Counted from the first letter of the stretch, positions 1 to 16,661 are shown. The stretch: 64,000 nt of DNA from Collinsella aerofaciens (GCF_009876115.1 NZ_WWSY01000009.1:1-64000); one strand, 5' to 3'. The notes: a model not told the origin generated them from the sequence alone. Made by a program: numbers and translations.

Positions 1-30
1 TCCCGACGTCGTACAAAGCGTTTCCAGCCA

Positions 31-71
31 TAAAAAAGCCTCCCATTTCTTGTGTCCAAGAAATGGGAGGC
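31..71 (-). terminator. Intrinsic terminator after rpsJ
   Basis: Positions 38-52 and 57-71 form a perfect 15-bp stem with a 4-nt loop; on the minus strand it is followed by a six-T tract (complement of 32-37). It lies directly after rpsJ, so the str-type operon ends here rather than continuing into rplC. Confidence 0.9.
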
Positions 72-116
72 AGTTCATAATGGCAGCGGGGCTCTGTAAG
101 CTATGAGCGATATCGC

Positions 117-425
117 TTAGAGCTTGATGTCGATGTCGACGCCAGCGGGGAGGTCGAGACGCATGAGCGAATCAACGGTGCCCGAGGTGGGGTCGAGGAT
201 GTCGATGAGGCGCTTGTGGGTGCGCATCTCGAACTGCTCACGGGAGTCCTTGTTCACGTGCGGCGAGCGGATAACCGTGTACAGGTTGCGCTCGGTGGGC
301 AGGGGGACAGGACCGGAAACGCGAGCACCGGTCTTCTGAGCGGTCTCGACGATGAGCTTCGCGGACTGATCGACGACCTCGTGATCATAGCCCTTGAGGC
401 GAATGCGGATCTTCTGGGTAGCCAA
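117..425 (-). CDS. rpsJ: 30S ribosomal protein S10
   Basis: 102 residues, the full usual length of S10, a 30S head protein that also partners NusB in antitermination. The N-terminus ([19 protein letters not shown]) and the SGPVPLPTE and [12 protein letters not shown] blocks are standard. The start codon is TTG (complement of 423-425), preceded by a GGAGG at about 7 nt; no ATG fits the conserved N-terminus. It is last in rpsL-rpsG-fusA-rpsJ and is followed by a strong terminator, whereas S10 usually heads the S10 operon. Confidence 0.97.
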   Translation of the reverse strand: MATQKIRIRLKGYDHEVVDQSAKLIVETAQKTGARVSGPVPLPTERNLYTVIRSPHVNKDSREQFEMRTHKRLIDILDPTSGTVDSLMRLDLPAGVDIDIKL

Positions 426-485
426 CTTAAACCTCCAAAGAGTGCGAGAGATGTTCTCGCGGATTACGTAACAGGGAGCTCGAAC

Positions 486-2585
486 TTAGGCGTTCTTGCT
501 CATGACCTCGTCCACGATGGACTTGGGCGCGGGCTCATAAGAGTCGAACTGCATCGTGTAGGATGCACGGCCCTGGGTCTGGGAGCGAAGGTCGGTAGCG
601 TAACCGAACATCTCGCCCAGCGGCACCTTGGCGCGGATGAGCTTGCTGTTCTTGCGATCCTCCATGCCCTCGATCTTGCCGCGGCGACCGGAGAGGTTGC
701 CCATGACGTCGCCCATGTACTGCTCGGGGGTCTCGACCTCGACAGCCATGATCGGCTCGAGCAGCTGCGGGTCGGACTTCTTGAGGGCGTCCTTGATAGC
801 CATGGAACCGGCGATCTTGAAGGCGGCCTCGGAGGAGTCGACCTCGTGGTAAGAACCGTCGAACAGGGTGACCTTAACGTCGAGGACCGGGAAGCCGGCG
901 ATAACACCGGTGTTCAGGGCCTCCTGGATGCCCTTGTCGATGGACGGGATGTACTCCTTGGGCACGACGCCGCCGACGATAGCGTTGACGAACTCGTAGC
1001 CGAAGCCCTCCTCCATCTTCTCGAGCTTGATGACGGCGTGGCCGTACTGACCGCGACCGCCGGACTGACGGACGAACTTGCCCTCAGCCTTCTCGACGTC
1101 GTGACCGGCGGTCTCGCGGTAGGCAACCTGGGGCTTACCGACGTTAGCGTCAACCTTGAACTCGCGGAGCAGACGGTCGACGATGATCTCGAGGTGCAGC
1201 TCGCCCATGCCGGCGATGATGGTCTGGCCGGTCTCGTGGTTGGTGGACACCTGGAAGGTCGGGTCCTCCTCGGCGAGCTTGGTCAGAGCCAGGGACATCT
1301 TGTCCTGCTCGGCCTTGGTCTTGGGCTCGATGGCAACGTCAATAACGGGCTTAGCGAACTCGATCTTCTCGAGGACGATCTCCTTGCCCTCGGCGCACAG
1401 GGTGTCACCGGTGGTGGAGTTCTTGAAGCCGACGCAAGCGACGATGTCGCCGGCGGCAGCGTCGTCACGGTCGATACGCTCGGCGGCGTTCATCTCGAGG
1501 ATGCGGCCGAGGCGCTCGCGCTGACCGTTGGAAGCGTTGACCACGTAAGAGCCGGACTCGGCGCGGCCGGAGTAAACGCGGACATAGGTGAGCTTACCGA
1601 CGAACGGGTCGGTCATGATCTTGAAGACCAGGCCGGAGAAGGGCTCGTCGAAGGAAGGATGACGCTGAATCTCCTCGCCGGTGTCCGGATCGGTACCGGT
1701 GACGGCCTCAACGTCGAGCGGGCTGGGCAGGTAGTCGACGACAGCGTCGAGCAGCTCCTGAACGCCCTTGTTCTTGTAGGCGGAACCCACGAAGACGAGG
1801 TTGAGCTCGTTGGCCAGAACGCCCTTGCGCAGAGCAGCCTTGAGCTCCTCGACGGTGAAGTCCTCCTCCATGAGGATCTTCTCCATGAGCTCGTCGTCAA
1901 AGCTGGCAGCAGCGTCAAGGAGCTCCTCGCGCTTGGTGGCAGCGATGTCGGCAAACTCAGCCGGGATCTCGTCCATCGGCTCGGGGTAGGTCATACCCTT
2001 CTCGTCGGCCTTGAAGTCCCATGCGGTCATGGTGACCAGGTCGATAACGCCCCAGAAGTTGTCCTCGGCGCCCATCGGGACCTGAGCGGCCACGGCGTTA
2101 GCGTCGAGACGATCCTTCATGGTCTCGATAGCGTTGAAGAAGTCAGCGCCCACGCGGTCATACTTGTTGATGAAGGCGATGCGAGGGACGTTGAAGGTAG
2201 AAGCCTGACGCCAAACGGTCTCAGACTGGGGCTGAACGCCGGCAACGGCGTCGAAGACGGCGACAGCGCCATCGAGGACGCGCAGGCAGCGCTCGACCTC
2301 GGCGGTGAAGTCAACGTGGCCCGGGGTGTCGATGATCTGGATGCGGTAGTCCTTACCGTCCTTGTTCCAGAAGCACGTGGTAGCAGCGGAGGTAATGGTT
2401 ACGCCGCGCTCCTGCTCCTGAACCATCCAGTCCATGGTGGCAGCACCCTCATGGACCTCACCGATCTTGTGGGTCTTACCGGTGTAGTAAAGAATACGCT
2501 CGGTCGTGGTGGTCTTACCGGCATCGATGTGAGCCATGATGCCGATGTTACGGGTATCGGAAAGCTTGTACTTAGGCTTAGCCAT
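486..2585 (-). CDS. fusA: Translation elongation factor G
   Basis: 699 residues, full length. EF-G is the GTPase that drives translocation and, with RRF, ribosome recycling. The G1 motif AHIDAGKTT lies near residues 17-25, then RGVTITSAA (G2), DTPGHVDF (G3) and NKYD (G4). The C-terminal domains end [20 protein letters not shown]4 reads NKYD where most EF-Gs have NKMD, a tolerated change. ATG start with AAGGAAC upstream; 19 nt separate it from rpsG. Confidence 0.98.
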   Translation of the reverse strand: MAKPKYKLSDTRNIGIMAHIDAGKTTTTERILYYTGKTHKIGEVHEGAATMDWMVQEQERGVTITSAATTCFWNKDGKDYRIQIIDTPGHVDFTAEVERCLRVLDGAVAVFDAVAGVQPQSETVWRQASTFNVPRIAFINKYDRVGADFFNAIETMKDRLDANAVAAQVPMGAEDNFWGVIDLVTMTAWDFKADEKGMTYPEPMDEIPAEFADIAATKREELLDAAASFDDELMEKILMEEDFTVEELKAALRKGVLANELNLVFVGSAYKNKGVQELLDAVVDYLPSPLDVEAVTGTDPDTGEEIQRHPSFDEPFSGLVFKIMTDPFVGKLTYVRVYSGRAESGSYVVNASNGQRERLGRILEMNAAERIDRDDAAAGDIVACVGFKNSTTGDTLCAEGKEIVLEKIEFAKPVIDVAIEPKTKAEQDKMSLALTKLAEEDPTFQVSTNHETGQTIIAGMGELHLEIIVDRLLREFKVDANVGKPQVAYRETAGHDVEKAEGKFVRQSGGRGQYGHAVIKLEKMEEGFGYEFVNAIVGGVVPKEYIPSIDKGIQEALNTGVIAGFPVLDVKVTLFDGSYHEVDSSEAAFKIAGSMAIKDALKKSDPQLLEPIMAVEVETPEQYMGDVMGNLSGRRGKIEGMEDRKNSKLIRAKVPLGEMFGYATDLRSQTQGRASYTMQFDSYEPAPKSIVDEVMSKNA

Positions 2586-2604
2586 GTTAGTTCCTTACCT
2601 TAAC

Positions 2605-3078
2605 TTACCAACGATAGTGAGAGAACGCGCGGTTGGCCTCGGCCATCTTGAAGACGTCCTCACGCTTCTTGACGGAAGCGCCCAGGCCGTTGGAGGCGTC
2701 GAGGATCTCGTTGGCGAGACGCTCGGCCATGGTCTTCTCCTTGCGAGCGCGGGAGAAGTTGACGATCCAGCGGATACCCAGAGCGGTGGAACGACGGGAG
2801 TTGACCTCCATCGGGACCTGATAGGTAGCGCCACCGACACGCTTGGGCTTAACCTCGAGCGTGGGCTTGACGTTGTCCATAGCCTTCTTGAAGGTAGCGA
2901 GAGCGTCGCCACCCTCGGACTTCTCGGCAACGATCTCGAAAGCGGTGTAAACGATGCGCTCAGCGGTGGCCTTCTTGCCGTCAAGAAGGACCTTGTTGAT
3001 GAGCTGAGTCACCAGGCGGTTGTTGTAAACGGCGTCAGGCTGAACCTCACGACGATTAGCTGCTGCACGACGCGGCAT
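2605..3078 (-). CDS. rpsG: 30S ribosomal protein S7
   Basis: 157 residues, normal for S7, which nucleates assembly of the 30S head. Recognisable blocks are [15 protein letters not shown] at the start, [18 protein letters not shown], and [11 protein letters not shown] in the middle. It ends [11 protein letters not shown], the short-tail form. ATG start with an AAGGAG-type site. Second gene of the str operon; in other bacteria S7 represses this operon through the rpsL-rpsG spacer, and no such element could be verified in the 73-nt spacer here. Confidence 0.98.
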   Translation of the reverse strand: MPRRAAANRREVQPDAVYNNRLVTQLINKVLLDGKKATAERIVYTAFEIVAEKSEGGDALATFKKAMDNVKPTLEVKPKRVGGATYQVPMEVNSRRSTALGIRWIVNFSRARKEKTMAERLANEILDASNGLGASVKKREDVFKMAEANRAFSHYRW

Positions 3079-3151
3079 GTGAAATCTCCTTAAGTGTCTA
3101 CCGTGCGGCCCTTAGGCGGCACACGGCGAAAGTATCAAAACGTTATCTGGC

Positions 3152-3529
3152 TTATTTAGCCTTGGGGCGCTTAGCACCGTACTTGGAACGGGCCTGCATA
3201 CGGTTCTGGACCGGAGCAGCGTCGTAGGCGCCACGGATGACGTGATAACGGACACCAGGGAGGTCACGGACACGACCGCCGCGGACGAGCACGATGGAGT
3301 GCTCCTGCAGGTTGTGGCCCTCACCCGGGATGTAAGCAGTAACTTCGATGCCGTTGACAAGGCGAACACGGGCAACCTTACGAAGAGCCGAGTTCGGCTT
3401 CTTGGGGCTCGTGGTGAAGACGCGGGTGCACACGCCGCGCTTCTGGGAGTTGTGCTGCAGAGCAGCGTTCTTGGACTTCTTGGGCACGGAACGACGGCCC
3501 TGGCGAACCAGCTGGTTAATAGTAGGCAA
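3152..3529 (-). CDS. rpsL: 30S ribosomal protein S12
   Basis: 125 residues, full length. S12 shapes decoding accuracy and is the classical streptomycin-resistance target. The conserved loop reads [18 protein letters not shown] with unmutated lysine, and [10 protein letters not shown] follows with its lysine position intact, so a streptomycin-sensitive allele is expected. The start is TTG (3527-3529 complement) with AAGGAG 7 nt upstream. First gene of rpsL-rpsG-fusA-rpsJ; a good promoter lies 94-122 nt upstream. Confidence 0.97.
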   Translation of the reverse strand: MPTINQLVRQGRRSVPKKSKNAALQHNSQKRGVCTRVFTTSPKKPNSALRKVARVRLVNGIEVTAYIPGEGHNLQEHSIVLVRGGRVRDLPGVRYHVIRGAYDAAPVQNRMQARSKYGAKRPKAK

Positions 3530-3622
3530 AGCGTACTCCTTCTCGAATGATTCCAGCTTTCTGTAAAGTGCAACGGCTTGAATCGAGGGGTCAGCATCCC
3601 CCTACGAAACACGCAGTTCGAT

Positions 3623-3651
3623 AGGATACGTGGCGTTAGCTGTGCCGTCAA
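3623..3651 (-). promoter_or_regulatory. Sigma-A type promoter of the str operon
   Basis: Minus-strand -35 TTGACG (complement of 3646-3651) and -10 TATCCT (complement of 3623-3628) are separated by exactly 17 nt. It is the best hexamer pair between rpsL and the hairpin element at 3735, and leaves a 5' leader of about 85 nt before rpsL. Confidence 0.6.
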
Positions 3652-3734
3652 CAGACCACGCCGCCGGGCGTATCCCAAAAATGGCACATTTCCGCAAAGC
3701 CTACACAAAAGGAATCCCCTCCTGTGCGCGGTGG

Positions 3735-3874
3735 CGGATTCCCGGCCCGGACGGCGCGGGGGTTAAGTTTGCTGCTCTACAGTCCTGGCTCGCACGGAGA
3801 GCACATTAAGTGCTCTCCGGCTCGTGCGGAACTCGCGACAAACTTAACCCCGCGCCGTCCGGGCCGGGAATCCG
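3735..3874. repeat. Long hairpin element, copy 1, with conserved core
   Basis: Outer arms 3735-3770 and 3840-3874 are inverted copies (one extra G in the left arm). They enclose a 69-nt apex that contains an inner 9-bp hairpin (3796-3804 with 3810-3818, loop ATTAA). The inner hairpin is flanked on the minus strand by GCACGAGCC and GTGCGAGCC. About 49 bp of the apex recur at 16654-16869, but the arm sequences are unrelated. It sits between the anti-sigma gene terminator and the str promoter, so it is probably not part of the str transcript. There is no U-tract, so it does not look like a simple terminator. Confidence 0.85.
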
Positions 3875-3896
3875 ACGTGCTCGTCGGGGCAACGTT

Positions 3897-3938
3897 ACCT
3901 GCCAAAAAGGGACAGGTTTATTTTGGTCGGTTTTATCT
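3897..3938. repeat. REP-like hairpin, AAAAAGGGACAGG family, copy 1
   Basis: Imperfect inverted repeat: CCTGCCAAAA facing TTTTGGTCGG, with AGGGACAGGTTTA between. A near-identical copy is at 32469-32510, and a diverged copy in the opposite orientation is at 5711-5751. No gene overlaps it. The rest of 3939-4032 shows nothing recognisable. Confidence 0.75.
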
Positions 3939-4032
3939 GGGAAAACGCCGCTCTTCACGGTGATCCGCATCCATTTGCCACGTTCTTCCGATAATCAGAC
4001 AAATAGCGTTCAATCTAACCATCCATATAACG

Positions 4033-4066
4033 CAAAATAGACCGCTTCCCCTCTTGGGAAGCGGCC
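4033..4066 (-). terminator. Terminator of the first ECF/anti-sigma operon
   Basis: A 9-bp stem (4042-4050 with 4056-4064) is followed on the minus strand by CTATTTTG. It sits 7 nt past the anti-sigma stop codon. Confidence 0.75.
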
Positions 4067-4072
4067 TAGACC

Positions 4073-5149
4073 TTACGAATAGACGATAGTAAAGGGTACT
4101 TTCGTTTCGGTCTCCCCCGTTGATGTGTACCTCGTGCCCTCAAGGGTTACCGAGACCACTTGATCGACATTGATCAGTTTTGTCGGAACCCAGATGTTCT
4201 CTCCGCTATTGCGTGCCATCGAAACATAGAAATTGTACGCCCCTGCGTCGTCATCTTCGATAATCTGCTCTGACCCATCCTTGTAGCTGACGGTCAGTTT
4301 ATGATCAACTGCTTCATAGCCCAGATCATCGATGTGCGTCTGGATGGAAAACGGGCTGATCTCGAGAGGCGAGTCGTCGGAGCGGAGCTCCTTTGTATCG
4401 ACGTGCGCTCCGACGTTAAACTCTGGCGTCGATACCTCGATCACCTTCGCATCCTCACCTTTGCCCTCCGTCCAACTGATATTCCAGGTGACCGCATGTC
4501 GTAAATCTCGATCGCGATTCCAAGATGCAAAGTACATCGTGCCGTTAATGACCGTGTCGCTTGATGTGTCTTTATCAATGGTGCAGCGTGTATCAGCCCA
4601 TTCCTCGCCGAAGTTCATGCTGGGTGTACTGACGCCCCCTTCTTCTTCACCATAGAGAACAAGTTCGCCAAGCTCTGCCGCCGGCTTGTAGTAGTTAACG
4701 CCATTCGGATTGGACAATGTAAACGTCACAGCACCGCAACCGTTTTTATCGATAGCCATATCATGAATGTCGAGTGTGTAGCCGTTGCCCTCGACGGACA
4801 GATTGACCTTCTGTACTGAACCCTCCAAGCTTTGGGGCGCGATACCATCACCAAACTCTCTGGTGTAGGTATATTTCGTCCCCGACGAGCCGCCATTTGT
4901 CCAGGTAACGGACTCTCCGTTGCCATGGTTTCCCCAGGCAGAGGCAAAATAACTGGAATTGACGACGGCGTAGGCGACCCCTCCGGTCGCCAGCACTCCG
5001 GCAAGACATCCGATCACGGCAACATACAGAGGCTTCGCGTGGCCCTTTCGATGAAGCGGCTCACCCGCAGCAGCATCAATAACACGGTCGGCAAGATCGC
5101 TATCGGCTTGGATGGACTCGAAGGCCTGCTTGATTTGATTGGATTTCAC
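4073..5149 (-). CDS. Membrane-anchored anti-sigma-type protein (DUF4179-like)
   Basis: 358 residues. A short cytoplasmic N-terminus (MKSNQIKQAFESIQADSDL) is followed by one membrane segment near residues 41-63 (LYVAVIGCLAGVLATGGVAY) and a long extracytoplasmic beta-rich region. The arrangement matches DUF4179-type proteins encoded next to ECF sigma factors, so it probably holds the upstream sigma factor inactive until an envelope signal arrives; the ligand is unknown. GTG start with GAGGAGG upstream, overlapping the sigma gene by 50 nt, which suggests coupled translation. A diverged second pair lies at 36527-38198. Confidence 0.75.
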   Translation of the reverse strand: MKSNQIKQAFESIQADSDLADRVIDAAAGEPLHRKGHAKPLYVAVIGCLAGVLATGGVAYAVVNSSYFASAWGNHGNGESVTWTNGGSSGTKYTYTREFGDGIAPQSLEGSVQKVNLSVEGNGYTLDIHDMAIDKNGCGAVTFTLSNPNGVNYYKPAAELGELVLYGEEEGGVSTPSMNFGEEWADTRCTIDKDTSSDTVINGTMYFASWNRDRDLRHAVTWNISWTEGKGEDAKVIEVSTPEFNVGAHVDTKELRSDDSPLEISPFSIQTHIDDLGYEAVDHKLTVSYKDGSEQIIEDDDAGAYNFYVSMARNSGENIWVPTKLINVDQVVSVTLEGTRYTSTGETETKVPFTIVYS

Positions 5150-5618
5150 GGTCGCCCTCCTCTAGGATGAATTTGAGCTTCGATCGACCACGAGCTAAAC
5201 GCGTTCGAACGGTCGCGGCTGGCACATGCAGCAACTCGGCAATCTCTGAAGTCGAGAAGCCCAGATAGTAATAGAGCACGATGGGAACACGGAATCGCTC
5301 CGGAAGTCGCATAACGTCTGATAGGACCGCCTTGGTCTCCTCCTGCGCCGTCGAAAGCGAATCGGCCAGGTTCTCAATATCCTCCACACGCCTCCACGGC
5401 TTTCGAAAGAGAGATTTGCATTCATTGATCGTGACCCGGATAAGCCATCGACGAAGATGCTCCCAGCCTTCAAAATGCGTATCGCTTTTGAGCAACTTAA
5501 GAAAGACGTCTTGTGCAACATCGTCGGCATCGGCGCGATCGCGCAGGTACGTCAACGCGATTCGAAACACGACATCCCGGTGATCTTCGACCGCCAGTCT
5601 AAATGCTTGTTCTTCCAT
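5100..5618 (-). CDS. ECF-family RNA polymerase sigma factor
   Basis: 172 residues. Region 2 contains YLRDRADADDVAQDVFLKLL and a WLIRVTINECKSLFRK stretch; region 4 reads LPERFRVPIVLYYYLGFSTSE then IAELLHVPAATVRTRLARGR, the helix-turn-helix that reads the -35. Known role: directs RNA polymerase to a small stress regulon. A GTG two codons upstream (5624) overlaps the ribosome site, so the ATG at 5618, 5 nt after GGGAGG, is preferred. Its 3' end overlaps the anti-sigma gene. Confidence 0.9.
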   Translation of the reverse strand: MEEQAFRLAVEDHRDVVFRIALTYLRDRADADDVAQDVFLKLLKSDTHFEGWEHLRRWLIRVTINECKSLFRKPWRRVEDIENLADSLSTAQEETKAVLSDVMRLPERFRVPIVLYYYLGFSTSEIAELLHVPAATVRTRLARGRSKLKFILEEGDREIQSNQAGLRVHPSR

Positions 5619-5710
5619 AATCACCTCCCGGTGACGTTAATGGTTCTCGATGAGGCCCTCACCATAGATACGCTCTTGCCGGACTAAATGTTTCAAATTC
5701 AAGCAGGAAA

Positions 5711-5751
5711 AACCTACCAAAATTAATCCGTCCCTTTTTGGCAAGGGATCA
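5711..5751. repeat. REP-like hairpin, AAAAAGGGAC family, diverged copy in reverse
   Basis: On the minus strand it reads TGCCAAAAAGGGAC, then GGATTAATTTTGGTAGG, matching the elements at 3897 and 32469 except inside the loop. It lies upstream of the ECF gene. The interval 5619-5810 otherwise holds only the presumed ECF promoter region, which was not resolved. Confidence 0.6.
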
Positions 5752-5812
5752 ACGGAACGCAACAGGTTGAGCATACGCAAGCGAGCGGCCCCCAGAGCGT
5801 ACAAGGTGGCAT

Positions 5813-5857
5813 GAAAAAGGCAGGGCATTGACCTTTTGGTCATGCCCTGCCTTTTGA
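5813..5857 (-). terminator. rpoC terminator
   Basis: A 12-bp stem (5817-5828 with 5842-5853) is followed on the minus strand by TTTTTCATG; A-rich DNA on both sides could let it work both ways. A second hairpin without a U-tract (5901-5909 with 5914-5922) lies between it and the rpoC stop. Confidence 0.8.
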
Positions 5858-5928
5858 ATGACAGATTGTAGCTCTGGGGGCCGCGCAGCGACGGAGGTTG
5901 CCGCCGTTCGTTAGAACGGCGGAACTAG

Positions 5929-10407
<4,479 letters not shown>

Positions 10408-10413
10408 AGTCAA

Positions 10414-13905
<3,492 letters not shown>

Positions 13906-13978
13906 CAGGTTTTTCCTCCTTCACGGAAATGCTCGGTGGGTTGGCGAGGCATAGCTTCGCCAGTTATCGCAACCTAAT

Positions 13979-14006
13979 AGTTTATCAGGTACCGACCGTT
14001 GGGCAA
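13979..14006 (-). promoter_or_regulatory. Possible rpoBC promoter
   Basis: Minus-strand TTGCCC (complement of 14001-14006) and TAAACT (complement of 13979-13984) are 16 nt apart, about 75 nt before rpoB. rpoBC needs its own promoter because the galU terminator lies upstream. The hexamers are only fair matches; TATTAG a few bases on is an alternative -10. Confidence 0.3.
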
Positions 14007-14137
14007 GAAAAGCCTTGACGCGATTGAGTTTTTGGAGTAGCAAAGTTTTTCGACAGAAAATGCGCAGGTAGATAGGTGTACATCGAACACCTGTTCATAT
14101 ATTTTCTGTGAACAGAGAGCCGACAATCGCAGCTCTT

Positions 14138-14173
14138 ATAAAAAACGGGTGCAGACCGAAGTCTGCACCCGTA
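14138..14173 (-). terminator. galU terminator
   Basis: A perfect 12-bp stem (14145-14156 with 14161-14172, loop CGAA) is followed by TTTTTTAT on the minus strand, 20 nt past the galU stop. Confidence 0.9.
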
Positions 14174-14192
14174 AATGTCGATGCTCGAAGGC

Positions 14193-15101
14193 TTATTTGC
14201 GCATCAAGCCGCCGCGCTCGTCGATGGCGTCCCAGAAGGCGCTGGCAAAGCGAGGATCGCTTGCGGCCATGAGGGCGTTGGTGGCCATCCAGCCAGACGG
14301 GGTGCCGGTGTCGTAGCCCGAAAGCGGGTCGATGACGACAGCGTACATGGCCTCACGATCGAGCGAACGTGCCATGGCGTCGGTCAGCTGGATCTCGCCG
14401 CCCTTGCCAGCCTGCTGATCGGCGAGCAGGTCCATGACCAGCGGGCTCAGCAGGTAACGGCCGACGATGTACAGGTTGGACGGAGCCGCCTCGGGAGCAG
14501 GCTTCTCGACCAGACCGCCGATGCGCCAGACAGCGCCCGGCTCGGCATCGGCAACGCCCTCGGCGCCCTCGAGCGAACCGACGCGCTCGCCGGCGATAAC
14601 GCCGTAGCGACTGACTTCCTCGGGCGAGCAAGCAGCGACGGCGATAACCGAAGCGCCACCGTGCTCCTTGGAAACGGCGAGCATCTTGTCGCAGATGTCG
14701 CGGTTAGGCACAACGTAGTCGCCCAGAAGAACCAGGAAGTTCTCCCCTGCCACGGCGTCGGCAGCAGAGCGGATAGCATGGCCGAGGCCCTTGGGCTCGT
14801 ACTGATAGCGGAAGTCGACCGGCATACCGCCAGCGTGGGCGACGGCATCGGCATAGGCGTTCTTGCCGCGCTCGCGCAGCAGGTTCTCGAGCGAGCGATC
14901 GGGCTGGAAGTAGCTCAGCAGCTCGGGCTTACCAGGAGAGGTAACGATGATGGCATCGTCGACCTCCTCGGGGTCGAGTGCCTCCTCGACGACATACTGA
15001 ATGACCGGCTTGTCGAGCACCGGCAGCATCTCTTTGGGCGTGCACTTAGTGCCAGGCAGAAAACGCGTGCCAAGACCGGCGGCGGGGATGATTGCCTTCA
15101 T
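14193..15101 (-). CDS. galU: UTP--glucose-1-phosphate uridylyltransferase
   Basis: 302 residues. Makes UDP-glucose from UTP and glucose-1-phosphate, feeding envelope polysaccharide and galactose metabolism. The nucleotide-binding start AIIPAAGLGTRFLPGTKCTP and KEMLPVLDKPVIQYVVEEA is diagnostic, followed by FLVLLGDYV and GGEIQLTDAM. A TTG three codons upstream sits only 2 nt from AAGGAT, so the ATG at 15101 (11-nt spacing) is chosen. It stands alone between terminators, splitting rplJL from rpoBC. Confidence 0.95.
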   Translation of the reverse strand: MKAIIPAAGLGTRFLPGTKCTPKEMLPVLDKPVIQYVVEEALDPEEVDDAIIVTSPGKPELLSYFQPDRSLENLLRERGKNAYADAVAHAGGMPVDFRYQYEPKGLGHAIRSAADAVAGENFLVLLGDYVVPNRDICDKMLAVSKEHGGASVIAVAACSPEEVSRYGVIAGERVGSLEGAEGVADAEPGAVWRIGGLVEKPAPEAAPSNLYIVGRYLLSPLVMDLLADQQAGKGGEIQLTDAMARSLDREAMYAVVIDPLSGYDTGTPSGWMATNALMAASDPRFASAFWDAIDERGGLMRK

Positions 15102-15352
15102 GTTATTCAAGGATCCTTTCGCAGGCGCAGAATGCGCCCTATGCGTGCGGCACAGCGGCCGCAGACCAAATTGCGATACCGAAGTATCTTACCGCCGGAG
15201 ACATACGTCGCCGTAAGGCAAACGCAATTCTTCAGCAGGTCAACGCAAATTATTGCTCGAATGGTGCAATTTTACGCCCCAGCGGTAACGGGATTGGCAT
15301 GACGAAGACAGCGGTGTTCTGCGTGCCGAGCAATGGAAATGAGGGGCCAAAA
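15102..15352. other. Intergenic region upstream of galU
   Basis: Non-coding in both directions as far as can be read; it must carry the minus-strand galU promoter. A TTGACC (near 15236-15241) and several TTGC sequences occur, but none has a convincing -10 at proper distance. No repeat or structured element was recognised. Confidence 0.5.
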
Positions 15353-15388
15353 CAAAAAAGACGGGGCTCGCAATGCGAACCCCGTCTG
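15353..15388 (-). terminator. rplJL terminator
   Basis: An 8-bp GC-rich stem (15359-15366 with 15380-15387) is extended by an inner 4-bp stem across one mismatch. The minus strand continues TTTTTTGTTTT. Confidence 0.9.
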
Positions 15389-15414
15389 TAAAGAAATCTG
15401 ACGAGAAAGCCTGA

Positions 15415-15792
15415 TTACTTGAGGGTGACAGCAGCGCCAGCAGCCTCGAGCTTCTCCTTGGCAGCCTCGGCGTCCTCCTTCTTGGCACCCTCGAGAACAG
15501 CCTTGGGAGCGCCCTCGACGACCTCCTTGGCCTCCTTCAGGCCAAGGTTGGTGAGCTCACGGACGGCCTTGATGACCTGGATCTTGTTGTCGCCGAAGCC
15601 CTCGAGCACGACGTCAAACTCGGTCTTCTCCTCGGCCTCAGCAGCGCCAGCAGCAGGAGCGGCGACAACAGCGGCAGGAGCAGCGGCGGAAACGCCGAAG
15701 GTGTCCTCGATAGCCTTGACGAGCTCGGAAGCCTCGAGAAGGGTCATTTCCTTAAGAGCATCGATGATCTCATCGGTGGTAAGCTTAGCCAT
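15415..15792 (-). CDS. rplL: 50S ribosomal protein L7/L12
   Basis: 125 residues. The stalk protein that recruits translational GTPases. The N-terminal dimer domain ([20 protein letters not shown]), Ala-rich hinge and C-terminal domain ([20 protein letters not shown] then [13 protein letters not shown]) are all present. The reading frame extends 11 codons upstream, but the ATG at 15792 with AAAGGAC matches the family. Second gene of rplJ-rplL. Confidence 0.98.
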   Translation of the reverse strand: MAKLTTDEIIDALKEMTLLEASELVKAIEDTFGVSAAAPAAVVAAPAAGAAEAEEKTEFDVVLEGFGDNKIQVIKAVRELTNLGLKEAKEVVEGAPKAVLEGAKKEDAEAAKEKLEAAGAAVTLK

Positions 15793-15894
15793 TTCTAAGT
15801 CCTTTCGGTTTCCGTGTCTGTGCACGGAGATCAGTTAAAACACGGCGCGAATGCGCCAGGGGTGCGGCGTTGCCGCCGCGGGTGAAAACAGCGA

Positions 15895-16416
15895 CTAGGC
15901 TGCCTTCTGCTCGGAAACCTGCTGGATCGAACGAGCGAGACCAGAGGAAACGCCGTTGACGCAGACAGCGATGTCGCGAGCGAAACCGGAGATGAGACCG
16001 GCGATCTGGCCGAGAAGCTGATCCTTGGTGGGCAGCTCGGCGATAGCCTTAACATCATCAGCGGAAACGACCTTGCCGTCGGAGATACCGCCCTTGATCT
16101 CAAGGACGCCCTTGGACTGAGCGGAGAAGTCCTTAAGGGCCTTAGCGGCCTCGACCGGCTCGGACTCGTAGAACACATAAGCGACGGGGCCGGCGAGGAT
16201 CTCGTCGAGCTCGGGCTGCTCCTGGTTCTTGAGAGCGATCTTGACCAGGTTGTTCTTGTAGACCTTCATCTCGGCGCCGCACTCGCGAAGCTGATGACGC
16301 AGCTCCTGAGCCTGCTTAACCGTCAGACCGTTGTAGTTGACGACGAACAGACCGGCGTTCTCGGCGATACGGGACTCGATCTCTGCAACCTTGTCGATTT
16401 TGTACTGCTGGGGCAT
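15895..16416 (-). CDS. rplJ: 50S ribosomal protein L10
   Basis: 173 residues, normal length. L10 is the stalk base that binds 23S rRNA and carries L7/L12 dimers on its C-terminal helix. Blocks ENAGLFVVNYNGLTVKQAQE, LRHQLRECGAEMKVYKNNLV and the 'GPVAYVF' segment are typical. ATG start with GGAGGTG. In other bacteria L10-L12 represses this operon by binding its own leader; a candidate leader lies just upstream. Confidence 0.97.
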   Translation of the reverse strand: MPQQYKIDKVAEIESRIAENAGLFVVNYNGLTVKQAQELRHQLRECGAEMKVYKNNLVKIALKNQEQPELDEILAGPVAYVFYESEPVEAAKALKDFSAQSKGVLEIKGGISDGKVVSADDVKAIAELPTKDQLLGQIAGLISGFARDIAVCVNGVSSGLARSIQQVSEQKAA

Positions 16417-16530
16417 GAATTACACCTCCTCGAATTCTTTCCGGGCACGGTCCGCCACAAGGACGTGACGGGGGCATGTCCAAAAAGAAAGCCCCCGCGC
16501 TGCATGAGCGACGGGGGCGAGAAGACATAT
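16417..16530 (-). promoter_or_regulatory. Candidate L10 leader / attenuator
   Basis: On the minus strand a hairpin (16491-16497 with 16512-16518, plus an inner CGCT/AGCG pair) runs into TTTCTTTTTG, a terminator placed before rplJ. A second GCCCCCGTC (about 16469-16477) downstream of the hairpin could pair with the same GGGGGC, giving an alternative fold. This fits an autoregulatory L10 leader, although the conserved kink-turn of that family was not verified. It could also just be a terminator of an upstream transcript. Confidence 0.45.
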
Positions 16531-16632
16531 CTACTCGACCACCTCGGCTGGCGGGATGTCCCATTAAGCTCGCAGGCAAAGCCCGTTTGCGCCGGCTGTC
16601 TCTGGCAGCGGATTCGTGCGTGAACCGAAAGT

Positions 16633-16661
16633 ATTATGGCGGGGACCCCGGCGTCGGTCAA
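16633..16661 (-). promoter_or_regulatory. Probable rplJL promoter overlapping hairpin element 2
   Basis: Minus-strand -35 TTGACC (complement of 16656-16661) and -10 CATAAT (complement of 16633-16638) are 17 nt apart. The -35 lies inside the left outer arm of the long hairpin element, whose right arm carries an inverted copy reading TTGAGC. Confidence 0.5.

Noticed and set aside
216..2603. 795-codon open frame opposite rpsJ/fusA
   Set aside because: Same antisense effect; no ribosome site and no similarity to any protein type.
3724..3963. Small frames over both long hairpins encoding a shared peptide like GKHIKCFPARAE (also 16476-16865)
   Set aside because: The shared peptide is just the translated hairpin core; flanks differ completely and no ribosome site is present, so a nucleic-acid element explains it better.
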